Of a stretch of 64,000 bases of DNA, positions 45,293-53,805 are shown piece by piece. Each line of letters begins with the position of its first letter. Within the stretch, counting starts at the first letter, position 1. The stretch lies in NCBI GenBank assembly GCA_000403335.2, contig KE159628.1:309434-373433 (forward strand), given 5' to 3'. Both the position numbers and the translations under genes were made by a program. Under the pieces are notes generated by a model. It was not told the origin of the DNA, made no database searches, and worked only from the letters and a program-made list of their open reading frames with translations. The DNA is from Lachnospiraceae bacterium MD335 (GTDB lineage: Bacteria > Bacillota > Clostridia > Lachnospirales > Lachnospiraceae).

Positions 45293-45362
45293 TTACTGCC
45301 ATTGACCGATTTTGGGAAGGGTTGAATACAAACATCTTCTCAAAATCGGTCAATGGCAGTAA
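45293..45362. repeat. Perfect 21-bp inverted repeat in divergent intergenic region, copy 1
   Basis: TTACTGCCATTGACCGATTTT (arm 45293-45313) is matched exactly in reverse complement at 45342-45362, with 28 bases between. A damaged copy is at 51254-51317, and a single arm recurs at 54972-54992. It could be a double operator for the two divergent genes, or the remains of a small mobile element. Confidence 0.7.
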
Positions 45363-45493
45363 TAATAAATTAAGTTCATTCTTTTATTAGATGTTTTAGA
45401 GGTTTTTTAGAGACTGCTCTGATAAAATGGATAAAAAATCCGCAGAAGTACTGGATAAGCTGTGGATTGAATTTTATATGAGAGGAGAACAAC

Positions 45494-46165
45494 ATGAAAA
45501 AGAAAACAGGAAAAATGATCTTATTGACAGGGGTGCTATGCATCCTAAGCCTTGCGGTATGTGCCTGCGGAAAGACGGAGGAAGCATCAGATACCCAGGA
45601 ACCACAGGTGGTTCAGGGCGAGCCGATCCCGGAGGATGATACAGAGGACGATGTTTCTGCTCCAGAACCGGCGGCGTATACAGAAGAAACAGACACCGGG
45701 AATGAACCGGAGTCACCGGAAGCATCACCGGAACCGCAATCCGGTGAAAGTAACAGCCAGGGAACAGACAGCGCACAGAAAGAACAGCCGGAAGCACAAA
45801 GTCAAAGTACATCTGGCACATCTGCAGAATGGGTGGACAGTACTCCCAATCTGGAAGGAGATATCAAAGAGCTGAAGGATGGGCAGCTTACCGTGGTAGA
45901 GGCCATTACAGAAAAATCGGATAATGGAGGTGATATCATAGTATCTCCTAGCAGCGGGGATGATTCTGGGTTTAACAAGATTGAGGTTACATACGATGAA
46001 ACTACCCTGTTTGCTATACAAACGATCTATGATGGAGGGGCCAGAGCTGAAATGTCAGAGGCAACAGCGGCAGACCTGGCATCCGGTCAGTTCATTCGGG
46101 TATGGGGAAGTCCTTCCGGCAGCGGACTGAAAGCAACCCAGATTTGTATTGTAAAAGTGGCCTGA
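45494..46165 (+). CDS. Lipoprotein with acidic linker and small C-terminal domain
   Basis: 223 residues. There is a signal peptide with the lipobox LSLAVCACGK (lipidated Cys near 24), then about 90 residues rich in Glu, Pro, Ser and Gln. A C-terminal beta domain from about 110 (LEGDIKELKDGQLTVVE ... GQFIRVWGSP) follows. The ATG follows GAGGAGA. It comes just before an ECF sigma/anti-sigma pair in the same direction and is probably in that regulon. A deleted copy lies at 51454. The function is unknown; the domain resembles small OB-like DUF5666-type domains, which I cannot confirm. Confidence 0.75.
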   Translation: MKKKTGKMILLTGVLCILSLAVCACGKTEEASDTQEPQVVQGEPIPEDDTEDDVSAPEPAAYTEETDTGNEPESPEASPEPQSGESNSQGTDSAQKEQPEAQSQSTSGTSAEWVDSTPNLEGDIKELKDGQLTVVEAITEKSDNGGDIIVSPSSGDDSGFNKIEVTYDETTLFAIQTIYDGGARAEMSEATAADLASGQFIRVWGSPSGSGLKATQICIVKVA

Positions 46166-46173
46166 GCCATTGC

Positions 46174-46224
46174 CTGCCCTCTTTTGATAAGGAGAAAACC
46201 CTTGTCAAGAGAGGGCAGTTTTTC
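46174..46224 (+). terminator. Terminator after lipoprotein gene, copy 1
   Basis: CTGCCCTCT and AGAGGGCAG pair around a 27-base loop, followed by TTTTTCTT. The same structure is kept at 51686-51736. Confidence 0.8.
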
Positions 46225-46280
46225 TTAAATGAAACCTTTATTTCCTGTATTTCTTTCATGAAAAGGCATGTTTTAAAAAA

Positions 46281-46330
46281 TTTTGCAAAAAGGTCACCTT
46301 TCGTCTTCTGATTGCGTGTCATAAGTATAA
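46281..46330 (+). promoter_or_regulatory. Candidate ECF-type promoter of the sigma gene
   Basis: A 50-base stretch ending in GGTCACCTTTCGTC and GTGTCATAAGTATA is almost unchanged in the second copy (51791-51842), although the sigma gene there is gone. An autoregulated ECF promoter is a reasonable guess; the exact -35 and -10 are not certain. Confidence 0.35.
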
Positions 46331-46453
46331 CAGCATCCAGCCGAAGAATACCCGGAAAGATTTTCGGGCACGGATGTAGTTCGCAGGGCGGGAATTTTTC
46401 CAGGTCGGGGTATTTTGAGTGATGGATGTGAAACAGGAAGGAGATGGAAAGAT

Positions 46454-46921
46454 ATGGACTTGGAAGCGGCAGTAAGGAAACACAGTGAGATGCTGTACCG
46501 GATCTGCATTGTGATACTTGGCAGTGAGCAGGATACCCAGGATGCCATTCAGGAGACCTTCTGCAAATATTTGGAGAAAAAACCGAAATTTGTGGACGGC
46601 GAGCATGAAAAGGCATGGCTGATCAAGGTGGCGACTAACCACTGCAGGGATATACAGCGATTCAGATTCCGGCACCCAAAGGTACCCATTGAGGAACTTG
46701 CAGGCACACTGGTATCCCAACAGGAAGACAGGGAGGCGGTGCGGGAGCTCCTCCAGATGCCCCCAAAGCAGAGGGCCGTGATGGTACTCCACTATGTAGA
46801 AGGATACCAGGTAAAGGAGATTGCCGGTATCCTGGGGATCACGGAGCATGCGGTCAAAAAGAGGCTGCAGCGTGGAAGGGAGCAGTTTCGGACTGCTTGG
46901 AAGGAGGAATATTGCAGATGA
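46454..46921 (+). CDS. ECF-type RNA polymerase sigma factor
   Basis: 155 residues from MDLEAAVRKHSEML; AAGGAGA lies ahead. Region 2 covers about 5-65 (SEQDTQDAIQETFCKYL, KAWLIKVATNHCRDI), and region 4 covers about 95-150 (LPPKQ-like MPPKQRAVMVLHYVEG, then VKEIAGILGITEHAVKKRL). It would direct polymerase to a small set of promoters, probably its own and the lipoprotein genes. Its stop overlaps the start of the next gene, the likely anti-sigma factor. In the second cluster copy this gene has been deleted. Confidence 0.92.
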   Translation: MDLEAAVRKHSEMLYRICIVILGSEQDTQDAIQETFCKYLEKKPKFVDGEHEKAWLIKVATNHCRDIQRFRFRHPKVPIEELAGTLVSQQEDREAVRELLQMPPKQRAVMVLHYVEGYQVKEIAGILGITEHAVKKRLQRGREQFRTAWKEEYCR

Positions 46922-47544
46922 GTGAGATGAATGGCGGACAGCTGAGACATGCTATGAAACAGGTACACATGAAAGAAAATATGCAGGAGGAAATTATCAT
47001 GAATGTAAGAACACAGATGGCAGACGGAACCTACAGACGGAACAGTTTTAAGAGGATGGCAATGTCGGCGGCAGCCTTCATGCTGGTCTTCGGTGCGGTG
47101 TCCATTCCGGTCTATGCGGGATATCAGGGATTCAGAAGCGCAATTACCAGCGACAAAGTGCTGGCAAGGATGCAGGAGATCCCAAAAGACGAGCAGCAGG
47201 ATATTTATAACATGGTTCAGTACGAGCAGCGCAGTCTCCATGCCGACCAGTTTAGCAGAGAGTATACGGAAAAGGAAATGAGCCGTAGGAAAGTGCTGCA
47301 GCAGGAGTATGAGAACGGCAGGTTCCCGGAGAATACGCTGACCATGGTGGAAAATGCAGGACAGATCCAGGATTATGGGGAACTGGTTTATGCCAAAGAT
47401 ACCAGCTGCTTCTACCTTCCGGAGAGGGAACTGACGGACGAGGAGATTCTGCAGATCCTGGACTTCAATTCCATAAGAGAATATGTCCTTGAACAGAATC
47501 CGGAAGTACAGAGGCTAAAAGAAGAAGCTATTCGGGGGGAATAG
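46918..47544 (+). CDS. Probable anti-sigma factor, membrane-anchored
   Basis: 208 residues from MSEMNGGQLRHAMKQV, overlapping the sigma stop (ATGA). The N-terminal ~55 residues are cytoplasmic and helical (MKQVHMKENMQEEIIMNV). One membrane segment follows (MAMSAAAFMLVFGAVSIPVYA), then an outer region of about 130 residues ending in a charged tail. This layout and the coupling to an ECF sigma gene point to an anti-sigma factor. It lacks the ZAS zinc motif. A remnant of the same gene is at 51901. Confidence 0.75.
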   Translation: MSEMNGGQLRHAMKQVHMKENMQEEIIMNVRTQMADGTYRRNSFKRMAMSAAAFMLVFGAVSIPVYAGYQGFRSAITSDKVLARMQEIPKDEQQDIYNMVQYEQRSLHADQFSREYTEKEMSRRKVLQQEYENGRFPENTLTMVENAGQIQDYGELVYAKDTSCFYLPERELTDEEILQILDFNSIREYVLEQNPEVQRLKEEAIRGE

Positions 47545-47709
47545 GGAGACGGACTGTTTCCGTAAATGCACCAATACAAAAGGAAGATATTTTAGCTGGC
47601 ATTGTTTGAGAACAGGCTTACCGGAACAGGGCATCAGGGGCTGTATAAGCCATGGTGCCCTGAAAGGGCGAAATGGAACATATCAGTACATATGGAGGAA
47701 GAAAGGAAC
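47545..47709. other. Spacer after anti-sigma gene, shared with copy 2
   Basis: The part from about 47612 (CTTACCGGAACAGGGCATCAG) to the next start is nearly identical to 52083-52170, so the duplication extends through it. No gene here. Confidence 0.6.
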
Positions 47710-47760
47710 ATGAAAACGCAAAAATACAGGCTGTTGGGTATACTCCAGTCCCTCTCATAA
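47710..47760 (+). pseudogene. First 12 codons of beta-propeller lipoprotein gene, copy 1 remnant
   Basis: MKTQKYRLLGIL matches the start of the intact lipoprotein at 52171. At about 47742 the homology ends, and QSLS then a stop follow. The rest of the gene is missing from this copy. Confidence 0.75.
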
Positions 47761-47852
47761 ATTTCAATCAAAAACAGGTAGATTCTTTCGCAGTCTGCTA
47801 AAATACGAAATGGTCTTTGTGTAATACTCTTCCTACCTTTATGTACATTCAA
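47742..47852 (-). pseudogene. 5' fragment of an unrelated gene cut at the duplication edge
   Basis: On the minus strand MNVHKGRKSITQRPFRIL followed by ADCERIYLFLIEIYERDW looks like a real protein start. It is cut where the lipoprotein remnant begins, so the rearrangement joined two genes tail to tail. It may be the start of an acetyltransferase-like gene; this is uncertain. Confidence 0.45.
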
Positions 47853-48004
47853 AGCCTGCGTCCTCCTTTGCTACTTTATTAAACAAAATTAACCACCCTA
47901 TTAGTTTAGGTGATCGCTTAAAAGGCTATCTTCTTTTTTGCATAATCCCCATCTGTACAAGATTTCAATTTCTTGTTCTGCATAAATTACCGATAAACTA
48001 AAAT

Positions 48005-48463
48005 TTAACGTACTCTCACGGTATTTGTAAGAACAAATCCTACTTTTTTGTACAGCATGAAAGCTTTATCATTCCATTTAGCAACATGTAACAAAATAGG
48101 CTCATTACTGGTTTTGCGAATATGGTTCATTCCCCATAATAAAAGTTGTTTTCCATATCCCCTGTTTTGAAATTCCTTATTGACGATCAAATCGTCTATT
48201 TCGTTTCCATAACAGGCAATAGAACCAATAATTTCTTCCCCACTTACAAGCAAGAAAATATCCTTACTTTTTTCACGAACTTGTTTATAATCATTCAAAA
48301 AATTATACGGCTCAATAGCAAGAAATTTTCGCATTTCATAAAAGCAAGTATTATATATTTTCATGTATTGTTGAAAATACTTTTGCTCAAAAGGAATACA
48401 CAAGATATTGCTTTTTTCAATATCATCTTTTACATATTTCATTTCATATGCTATTATTTCCAT
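48005..48463 (-). CDS. GNAT family N-acetyltransferase
   Basis: 152 residues from MEIIAYEMKYVKDDI. The acetyl-CoA motif is IDDLIVNKEFQNRGYGKQLL (Q-N-R-G-Y-G), and the C-terminal ILLHVAKWNDKAFMLYKKVGF is the usual second motif. The substrate is unknown. It stands alone between remnants and appears complete. A longer start at 48484 is possible. Confidence 0.85.
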   Translation of the reverse strand: MEIIAYEMKYVKDDIEKSNILCIPFEQKYFQQYMKIYNTCFYEMRKFLAIEPYNFLNDYKQVREKSKDIFLLVSGEEIIGSIACYGNEIDDLIVNKEFQNRGYGKQLLLWGMNHIRKTSNEPILLHVAKWNDKAFMLYKKVGFVLTNTVRVR

Positions 48464-48559
48464 GTTGTAATTTCCCTTCTGCAACCCCCGATTTGTCGCC
48501 TTTACCTGATAGCATTAAGACACACTAAATTATTATCCATTATGTAAGCAAATTGCAAA

Positions 48560-49004
48560 TTAGCTTATTAAACCTGTCGCTTTCGCTCCATTGAGGAAAG
48601 TGACAGGATTCCTCTGGAAGTCATGCAAACAAACTTTGAATCCCAAACACAATATGGCGCTCCAATCATATTTATCGAGGGAAGATATGACAACCATGTG
48701 TCCTCTGCTCTTGCGAAGTAATACTTCGACCGGATTGAAACAGATAGAGGTCATTGAGAAAAATGTCAATCGTAACGGGTCCGTCAAATTTATAATAGGA
48801 CTTTCCCGCACCACGCTGCTCCCATATAACAACCGTGAACTGCTGTTCTAACATTTTATTGTACGTCATCACCAAGGGAAACGCAGCGTCTCCGGGGCCA
48901 CCATGCAGATAGATCAGCAAAGGAGCCTTTTCCTTTTCTGCACGTATCGAAACAAACTGCGGCACACCGTTTATATTCAATTTTAACTGTTTGTCTATAT
49001 ACAT
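48560..49004 (-). pseudogene. Truncated alpha/beta hydrolase (prolyl aminopeptidase-like)
   Basis: It starts MYIDKQLKLNINGVPQF at 49004 after GGAGG. LLIYLHGGPGDAAFP (oxyanion region) and FTVVIWEQRGAGKSYY follow, typical of the prolyl iminopeptidase group. After IFLNDLY the frame leaves the family and stops at 48672. Another frame carries on to 48560 without the GxSxG nucleophile motif. The catalytic part is missing, so the gene is dead. Confidence 0.7.
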
Positions 49005-49063
49005 GTTTCCTCCAACTTCTGTCGGTGCGCCTCCATTACCAAGACAGCCCGTTCTCCCAAGAG

Positions 49064-49354
49064 TTAACAACAGTGTAGTTCCATGGCGGCCTGTTTTCTG
49101 AAGAAGACACTTTTATTCCAACGTTTGAATACAATTATTTCCGCATCAGTTCCATAGCTGCTGTACTCAGACACCATGAGATATTTCTCATCAGCGATAA
49201 TTCCATAACATCTGTCGCTGTCCATTTTATGAAGCTGATTCCCTAAATAAATCCTGTTATCATCCCAAAACTTTACGGTATGGCCGTTTGGAAGGGTATA
49301 TTCAATGTTCGCAAAGGAGCCTTTCAGCGCATTCAGCTCTGTTACTTCTTCCAT
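49064..49354 (-). CDS. Hypothetical protein, possibly 5'-truncated
   Basis: 96 residues from MEEVTELNALKGSFANIEY. Upstream the same frame is open with family-like sequence (LSELKENLIAAFNALQIPD) back to the GyrI remnant at 49430, with no start codon. The original start was therefore probably lost when the two were joined. Beta-rich (HTVKFWDDNRIYLGNQLHKMD). No family recognised. Confidence 0.5.
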   Translation of the reverse strand: MEEVTELNALKGSFANIEYTLPNGHTVKFWDDNRIYLGNQLHKMDSDRCYGIIADEKYLMVSEYSSYGTDAEIIVFKRWNKSVFFRKQAAMELHCC

Positions 49355-49427
49355 ATCTGGAATCTGCAGCGCATTGAAGGCCGCAATCAGGTTTTCTTTT
49401 AATTCGCTTAACGCTGTTTTCCCTTTT

Positions 49428-49514
49428 TTACAGCTTCCTTATGGGAAAAAATATATACCCTTTCCCAGTCTTTGGACAGGTAAAATCATGGACGGAACCA
49501 GCCAGAGCAATACT
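49428..49514 (-). pseudogene. C-terminal fragment of a GyrI-like gene (third copy)
   Basis: SIALAGSVHDFTCPKTGKGY followed by IFFPIRKL and a stop matches the last 28 residues of the complete gene at 50091-50552, with a few differences. Copy 1 at 44170 lacks exactly this end. The fragment lies before unrelated DNA on both sides. Confidence 0.75.
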
Positions 49515-49586
49515 ATGCTCCTGTTGAATCATGGCAGGGAACATTCCTTTTCGGAAAAGCGTTCCCAATGCATAAATTTCTCTTTG

Positions 49587-50063
49587 TCATAATATAAACA
49601 ATGCCTGTTCGTAATCTTTGACATAATACTTTATATTTGACCTACCCTTTTGAATTATGGTATGACCCTCTTTTTCAAGTATTTCTTTTTGAGCTTCAAT
49701 TCCACCTGGATATTTGGGGTTTAGCTCCCCATTCGTTTTAAGAGTTCTCCAATAAGGCGTATAATTATCTGTTCTTTGATAACTCGCCCATGCCACGATT
49801 GATACAAATATCCCTGCAGTAATCGGTTCTGTGAAATCCGCTCCATTTTTCTTTGCGAAGTAATCTCTTATTGTTCCTATTGTAAGTAATTTTCCAAAAG
49901 GCACAAGTCGCATTACTTTATCATAATCAATAGGTGGAGCGAAATACATTCTGTCTCCGCCGTATTTTTCGATGCTCTTTACATCTGTAATTATTTGGAA
50001 TTTTGGCATATCCTTGCTGTCATGAAGCATTGTGTTAAAATCTTTTTTATCCTCGTTTGCCAT
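49587..50063 (-). CDS. MGMT-domain (alkyltransferase-like) protein
   Basis: 158 residues from MANEDKKDFNTMLHD. The DNA-binding domain of O6-methylguanine methyltransferases is seen in PFGKLLTIGTIRDYFAKKN and ITAGIFVSIVAWASYQ. The active-site PCHR is replaced by TPYWRTLKTNGE, so there is no acceptor cysteine. Alkyltransferase-like proteins of this kind bind damaged bases without repair, or have taken other roles. GGIEAQKEILEKEGHTI at the end is the family C-terminus. Confidence 0.8.
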   Translation of the reverse strand: MANEDKKDFNTMLHDSKDMPKFQIITDVKSIEKYGGDRMYFAPPIDYDKVMRLVPFGKLLTIGTIRDYFAKKNGADFTEPITAGIFVSIVAWASYQRTDNYTPYWRTLKTNGELNPKYPGGIEAQKEILEKEGHTIIQKGRSNIKYYVKDYEQALFIL

Positions 50064-50090
50064 TTTTGCCACCCCTGCCAATTTTTGTTT

Positions 50091-50552
50091 TTATAATTTT
50101 CTTATCGGAAAAAACATATATCCCTTCCTGGTCTTTGGACAGGTAAAATCATGGACGGCACCAGCCAGAGCAATACCTTTGTCCTTCAGATATTGGATTA
50201 CTTCTGAAAAGGTATTATCATTTTCACGTTCCATATAAATATACTCATAGCCGGGTATCACCCATTTTGTCCAGCCATCGGGAGCCTCTGCATCCTCATT
50301 ACACTCCACCCCTGCAAGGTAAAGTCCTTTCTGAAAGCCTTCCCATGGCTGGAAGGAACGGGAAAAGTCAGACATTGTGCCCCATATTCCGCTGATGTTC
50401 CCATCTTCATCCTTCTTTGCCAGATGCGCGATTTCTCCAAAATGGGAATTCGCCTCATCCCATAACTTCTGAATAAAGCCGGCTCCGTCCGTTGTCGCCC
50501 CTTCTTTTCCGATTACAACAAAAGATTCTTTTTCACATGTTTCGATTTTCAT
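50091..50552 (-). CDS. GyrI-like small-molecule-binding protein, complete copy
   Basis: 153 residues from MKIETCEKESFVVIGKEG, with GGGAAGGGAGC ahead. The Bacterial effector-binding (GyrI-like) fold has two repeats: FVVIGKEGATTDGAG ... GLYLAGVEC and WVIPGYEYIYMEREN ... FTCPKTRKGYMFFPI. Such proteins bind hydrophobic cations, drugs or cofactors. It follows the broken second EFR1 gene on the same strand. This is the only full-length copy of three. Confidence 0.85.
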   Translation of the reverse strand: MKIETCEKESFVVIGKEGATTDGAGFIQKLWDEANSHFGEIAHLAKKDEDGNISGIWGTMSDFSRSFQPWEGFQKGLYLAGVECNEDAEAPDGWTKWVIPGYEYIYMERENDNTFSEVIQYLKDKGIALAGAVHDFTCPKTRKGYMFFPIRKL

Positions 50553-50585
50553 TGATTTGTTGCTCCCTTCCCTTTATGTTTCATT

Positions 50586-51176
50586 TCATTTTAAAGGCTC
50601 GTTCTTTTTCTCGTTTTGGATATATCTATCATAGCGGCACTGCTCAATGACTGTGTGCCCCAGTAATGTAATTGCCCTTGCCGGACAGGAACTGATGCAC
50701 CGGTAACACATCGTACAGTGTTTTCCGGCAGCCGCTTTTCCATTTTTCAGGGTAAGGTTGTCTGCCGGGCAGAGCCGGGTACAAAGCCCGCAGCCTGTAC
50801 AGGCATTACTGATTTTTAATTGATCCGAGTAACTTTTGGTTTTGCTGTAGTACCACAAACGCTGGCAGAGTAATCCGGCGATTTGGCTATAAAGATGCAG
50901 GCCGTTTTTGGGATACCTGCCTTTCCTGATTTCCTCTGCGCATTTCTCAATCTTTCTGTCTGCTTTCCGGATGATTTTTGATAAAATCTTTTACCATGAT
51001 GGGAACGTTTGAAAACTGAACAGGATATGCAAAAACAATAAAGTCATGCTGCGATAATAAATATACCGCGTCTTTCTGCTCCATCGGAACTGCCTGCGCA
51101 GTTTTATCCAGTAAAAAAGCAGCTTTTTGATACAATGTTCTGTGTTTCCCGTACCGCTTAAATAGATACCTGTCAT
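50586..51176 (-). pseudogene. EFR1 flavodoxin/ferredoxin gene, copy 2, deleted
   Basis: It starts TGIYLSGTGNTEHCIKKL at 51176. A six-A run near 51112-51117 (seven A in copy 1) shifts the frame. The next frame reads LLDKTAQAVPMEQKDAVYL to KDFIKNHP. About 200 bases are then missing relative to copy 1, with the join at a short repeat around GATTTT. The last 90 codons (from WYYSKTKSYSDQLKIS) with both 4Fe-4S motifs remain open to 50586. The gene is dead by two independent events. Confidence 0.85.
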
Positions 51177-51253
51177 ATTTTTTCCCTTTTAAAATTGGAG
51201 TAATGACCACGTCCCTGCACCATGGTTTCTGATTTTATCCTCTTCTGTCAATT

Positions 51254-51317
51254 TTACTGCCATAGACCGATTTTGGGAAGGGCCGAAAACAAACGTCTTC
51301 TCAAAATCGGTCAATGG
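51254..51317. repeat. Inverted repeat, copy 2 (imperfect)
   Basis: TTACTGCCATAGACCGATTTT (one change) faces AAAATCGGTCAATGG, whose last six bases have been altered. It occupies the same place between EFR1 and lipoprotein genes as the perfect copy at 45293-45362. Confidence 0.7.
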
Positions 51318-51453
51318 AGCAATAATAAATTAAGTTCATTCTTTTTTAAGATGTTTTAGAGGCTTTTTAGAGACTACTCTAATAGAATAAACAAAAAATC
51401 CGCAGAAATACTGGATAAGCTGTGGATTGAATTTTATATGAGAGGAGAGCAAC

Positions 51454-51677
51454 ATGAAAAAGAAAACAGGAAAAATGATCTTATTGACAGGGGTGCTGTG
51501 CATCCTGAGCCTTGCGGTATGTGCCTGTGGAAAGACGGAGGAAGCATCAGATACCCAGGAACCACAGGTGGTTCAGGGCGATCCGATTCCGGAGGATGAT
51601 ACAGAGGATGATGTTTCTGCTCCGGAACCGGCAGCGGACTAAAAGCAACCCAAATTTGTATTGTAAAAGTGGCCTGA
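51454..51677 (+). pseudogene. Lipoprotein gene, copy 2, internally deleted
   Basis: The first 61 codons match the intact gene at 45494 almost exactly. At CCGGCAGCGGACT the sequence jumps to the last ~35 bases of the gene, deleting about 450 bases between two CCGGC(A/G)GCG repeats. A stop appears at once, so only a signal peptide and a short acidic tail would be made. Confidence 0.88.
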
Positions 51678-51685
51678 ACCATTGC

Positions 51686-51736
51686 CTGCCCTCTTTTGAT
51701 AAGGAGAAAACCCTTGTCAGGAGAGGGCAGTTTTTC
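51686..51736 (+). terminator. Terminator after lipoprotein gene, copy 2
   Basis: CTGCCCTCT and AGAGGGCAG pair, followed by TTTTTCTT, as in copy 1. Confidence 0.8.
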
Positions 51737-51900
51737 TTAAATGAAGCCTTTATTTCCTGTATTTCTTTCATAAAAAAGGCATGTCTTAAAAAATTTTGCA
51801 AAAAGGTCACCTTTCGTCTTCTGATTGCGTGTCATAAGTATAACAGCATCCAACCAAAGAATACCCGGAAAGATTTTCGGGCACGGATGTAGTTCGCAGG

Positions 51901-52055
51901 ACGAAACAGTTTTAAGAGGATGGCAATGTCGGCGGCCACCTTCATGCTGGTCTTCGGTGCGGTGTCCATTCCGTCCTATGCGGCAATCAGCAACCTGGTG
52001 CGGGCAAGGCCGGGGAGGAATAATCGCTGCCAGTTTACAGAAAAATCGGGAATAA
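51901..52055 (+). pseudogene. Remnant of anti-sigma gene, copy 2; sigma gene absent
   Basis: The frame NSFKRMAMSAATFMLVFGAV then SIPSYAA matches the membrane segment of the anti-sigma protein at 46918. The entire sigma gene and the first 37 anti-sigma codons are missing; the leader joins directly here at CGCAGGACG. After the membrane segment the sequence diverges. No product is expected. Confidence 0.8.
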
Positions 52056-52170
52056 GGCCAGTGTCGCCTGAAAGCAGGCTGGCCGGAACAGGGCATCAGG
52101 GCTGTGTAAGCCATGGTGTCCTAAAAAGGCGAAATGGAACATATCAGTACATATGGAGGAAGAATGGAAC

Positions 52171-53325
52171 ATGAAAACGCAAAAATACAGGCTGATGGGT
52201 ATGCTGCTGTTGGCAGGAACCTTATGTCTTACTGGCTGTGGAGGCAGTATAGACCCAAAAGCAGATGTTATGGAAGGAGAGGTACCGCAACCGGTGATGC
52301 AGGAGGATTTAGCAGATTCCACTTATCGTGTGGACGATGACACGGACCCGAAGGAAAGTAGCAAAAGTTCCGTATTGCCCCCATTATCCACTGAAGCGCA
52401 GACAATAGATTATAAGGGGAGCATACCGATTGACTATCTTACGGCATCTGCGGACGTTGTCTATTTAGTAAGCAGGGATCAGGACGGGGGCTCCGGAATC
52501 CTGAAAATGAAGCCAGGGGAGGCTGATGGGGAGGTCCTGCCGGTGACGGCGCCGGATGGGATGGTGTTTTCCGTCATGACCACGGACGAACAGGGGAACC
52601 TGTATGTGGTGGCAGAGGACAGGGATATTGAAGCAGTGATGAGGGATGATGAGTTTGCCTTCCCTACAGAACACTGTGAAATATGGAGGATCAGCCTGTC
52701 CGGTGAGGTGATGGCAAAACTGGACGTTTCCGAATATATCAAGAAGGAGGTCTTCTCCCCCCGTATAATCGCAGTGGCAGGAAATGGGGATATCTACCTT
52801 TCCACACAGAACGATGGAACAGCAGTGCTGGCCTTTGATGCGGAAGGGAACTTCCTGAATAAGATCAGTTATGATTACAAGGTTTATACGCTGCGCACCG
52901 CCATGGGAAGAGGACGGGACGGAAAGGTATACGCCGTACTTGGAGACAATATTGCAAATGATGGCACTTCCGTGATCGTTGAACTGGACGGGCGCAATGG
53001 TAGTATAGGGGATGTCACTTCTTTTCTTCTCCACAGTGACGGCAGCTTCTATAGCTGTGTATGTCCGGGGAGGGATTGTGACCTTGTAATTTTCGGCGGA
53101 CAGGGAATCCTCGGCTATGACCTGGGGAGTGCCAGTATCAAATGGAAGGTTCCCGCAGGTGAGCTGCCTTTCAGCACAGAGGGATATTTCCCGATGGCAA
53201 CACTGCCAGATGGAAGGGCGCTGTTTCTAGACAAAAATTACAAATGGGATGAGGATGATCCAACGAATATGTGGTTGGTAGCAGAAGGAACAAAATTCCA
53301 TTATGTTCCGGCGGCGCGGCAGTAG
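52171..53325 (+). CDS. Lipoprotein with beta-propeller-like repeats
   Basis: 384 residues from MKTQKYRLMGMLLLAG. The lipobox is LCLTGCGG (Cys near 22). After an acidic linker, repeated blades of about 45 residues can be seen: DVVYLVSRDQDGGSGILKM, GNLYVVAEDRDIE, GDIYLSTQNDGTAVLAFDAEG and GKVYAVLGDNIAND. This suggests a six- or seven-bladed propeller outside the membrane. It lies after the sigma/anti-sigma position of copy 2 and would be the third gene of the ancestral operon. Only its first 12 codons remain in copy 1. Confidence 0.8.
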   Translation: MKTQKYRLMGMLLLAGTLCLTGCGGSIDPKADVMEGEVPQPVMQEDLADSTYRVDDDTDPKESSKSSVLPPLSTEAQTIDYKGSIPIDYLTASADVVYLVSRDQDGGSGILKMKPGEADGEVLPVTAPDGMVFSVMTTDEQGNLYVVAEDRDIEAVMRDDEFAFPTEHCEIWRISLSGEVMAKLDVSEYIKKEVFSPRIIAVAGNGDIYLSTQNDGTAVLAFDAEGNFLNKISYDYKVYTLRTAMGRGRDGKVYAVLGDNIANDGTSVIVELDGRNGSIGDVTSFLLHSDGSFYSCVCPGRDCDLVIFGGQGILGYDLGSASIKWKVPAGELPFSTEGYFPMATLPDGRALFLDKNYKWDEDDPTNMWLVAEGTKFHYVPAARQ

Positions 53326-53490
53326 GTCAGTATCTTTCGGCTGCAGGAAAATAATTTAATATATCCTCAATATGTCAGGTAAGCATGTCAGGAACCAGTA
53401 AGCTGTGGTTCGTGGCATGCTTGGTTGGCAGTTTTTTGTAGTTTGTATATTGTTAATACCCTAGAGGAACAGAATGCAGGAGTAAGTATA

Positions 53491-53805
53491 GTGCAAAAGA
53501 GAAGACAGCCAGCCTGGAAGACAGAGAAGCAGAGAAAAAGAAGCAAGAAGATTGCCAGACAGAGACGTAGGGTCATAGCCTATATTGTCCGGGGAATCAT
53601 GGTGGCTGTCCTGACAGTTATGATTCTGCTGATGATCTGTGGGTGTTTGTATATCCGGGATTTTTTCCGCAGGAATGAGAATGAGCGTAGCACCCAAAAG
53701 GCGGATGCTGTTCGGGAAACAATATCCGGTGTAGAGGAAGATGAATTGGACGCAGACCTTTCGTGGGAAGAAAACCATATGGTTGTCCTGGATGCCGGAC
53801 ACTGA
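53491..53805 (+). pseudogene. N-terminal part of N-acetylmuramoyl-L-alanine amidase
   Basis: It begins at GTG 53491 (QKRRQPAWKTEKQRKRSKK) with AGGAG eight bases before. A basic N-terminus, a membrane segment (GIMVAVLTVMILLMICGCLY) and a linker lead to NHMVVLDAGH, the zinc-binding start of Amidase_3. Directly after GH comes a stop, and the end of the amidase domain follows in another frame at about 53800-53950 (LKNTTVPAVLVEIGYLSN). About 130-150 residues of the catalytic domain are deleted. Confidence 0.8.

Noticed and set aside
45427-45639. 70-codon frame MDKKSAEVLDKLW overlapping the lipoprotein gene
   Set aside because: The start region is conserved in both cluster copies, but copy 2 has a changed beginning and the frame runs out of phase through the signal peptide of the lipoprotein; no terminator or partner supports it.
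52465-53034. Minus-strand 189-codon frame opposite the beta-propeller lipoprotein
   Set aside because: Antisense shadow: no ribosome binding site, and the plus strand has a lipobox and regular blade repeats.
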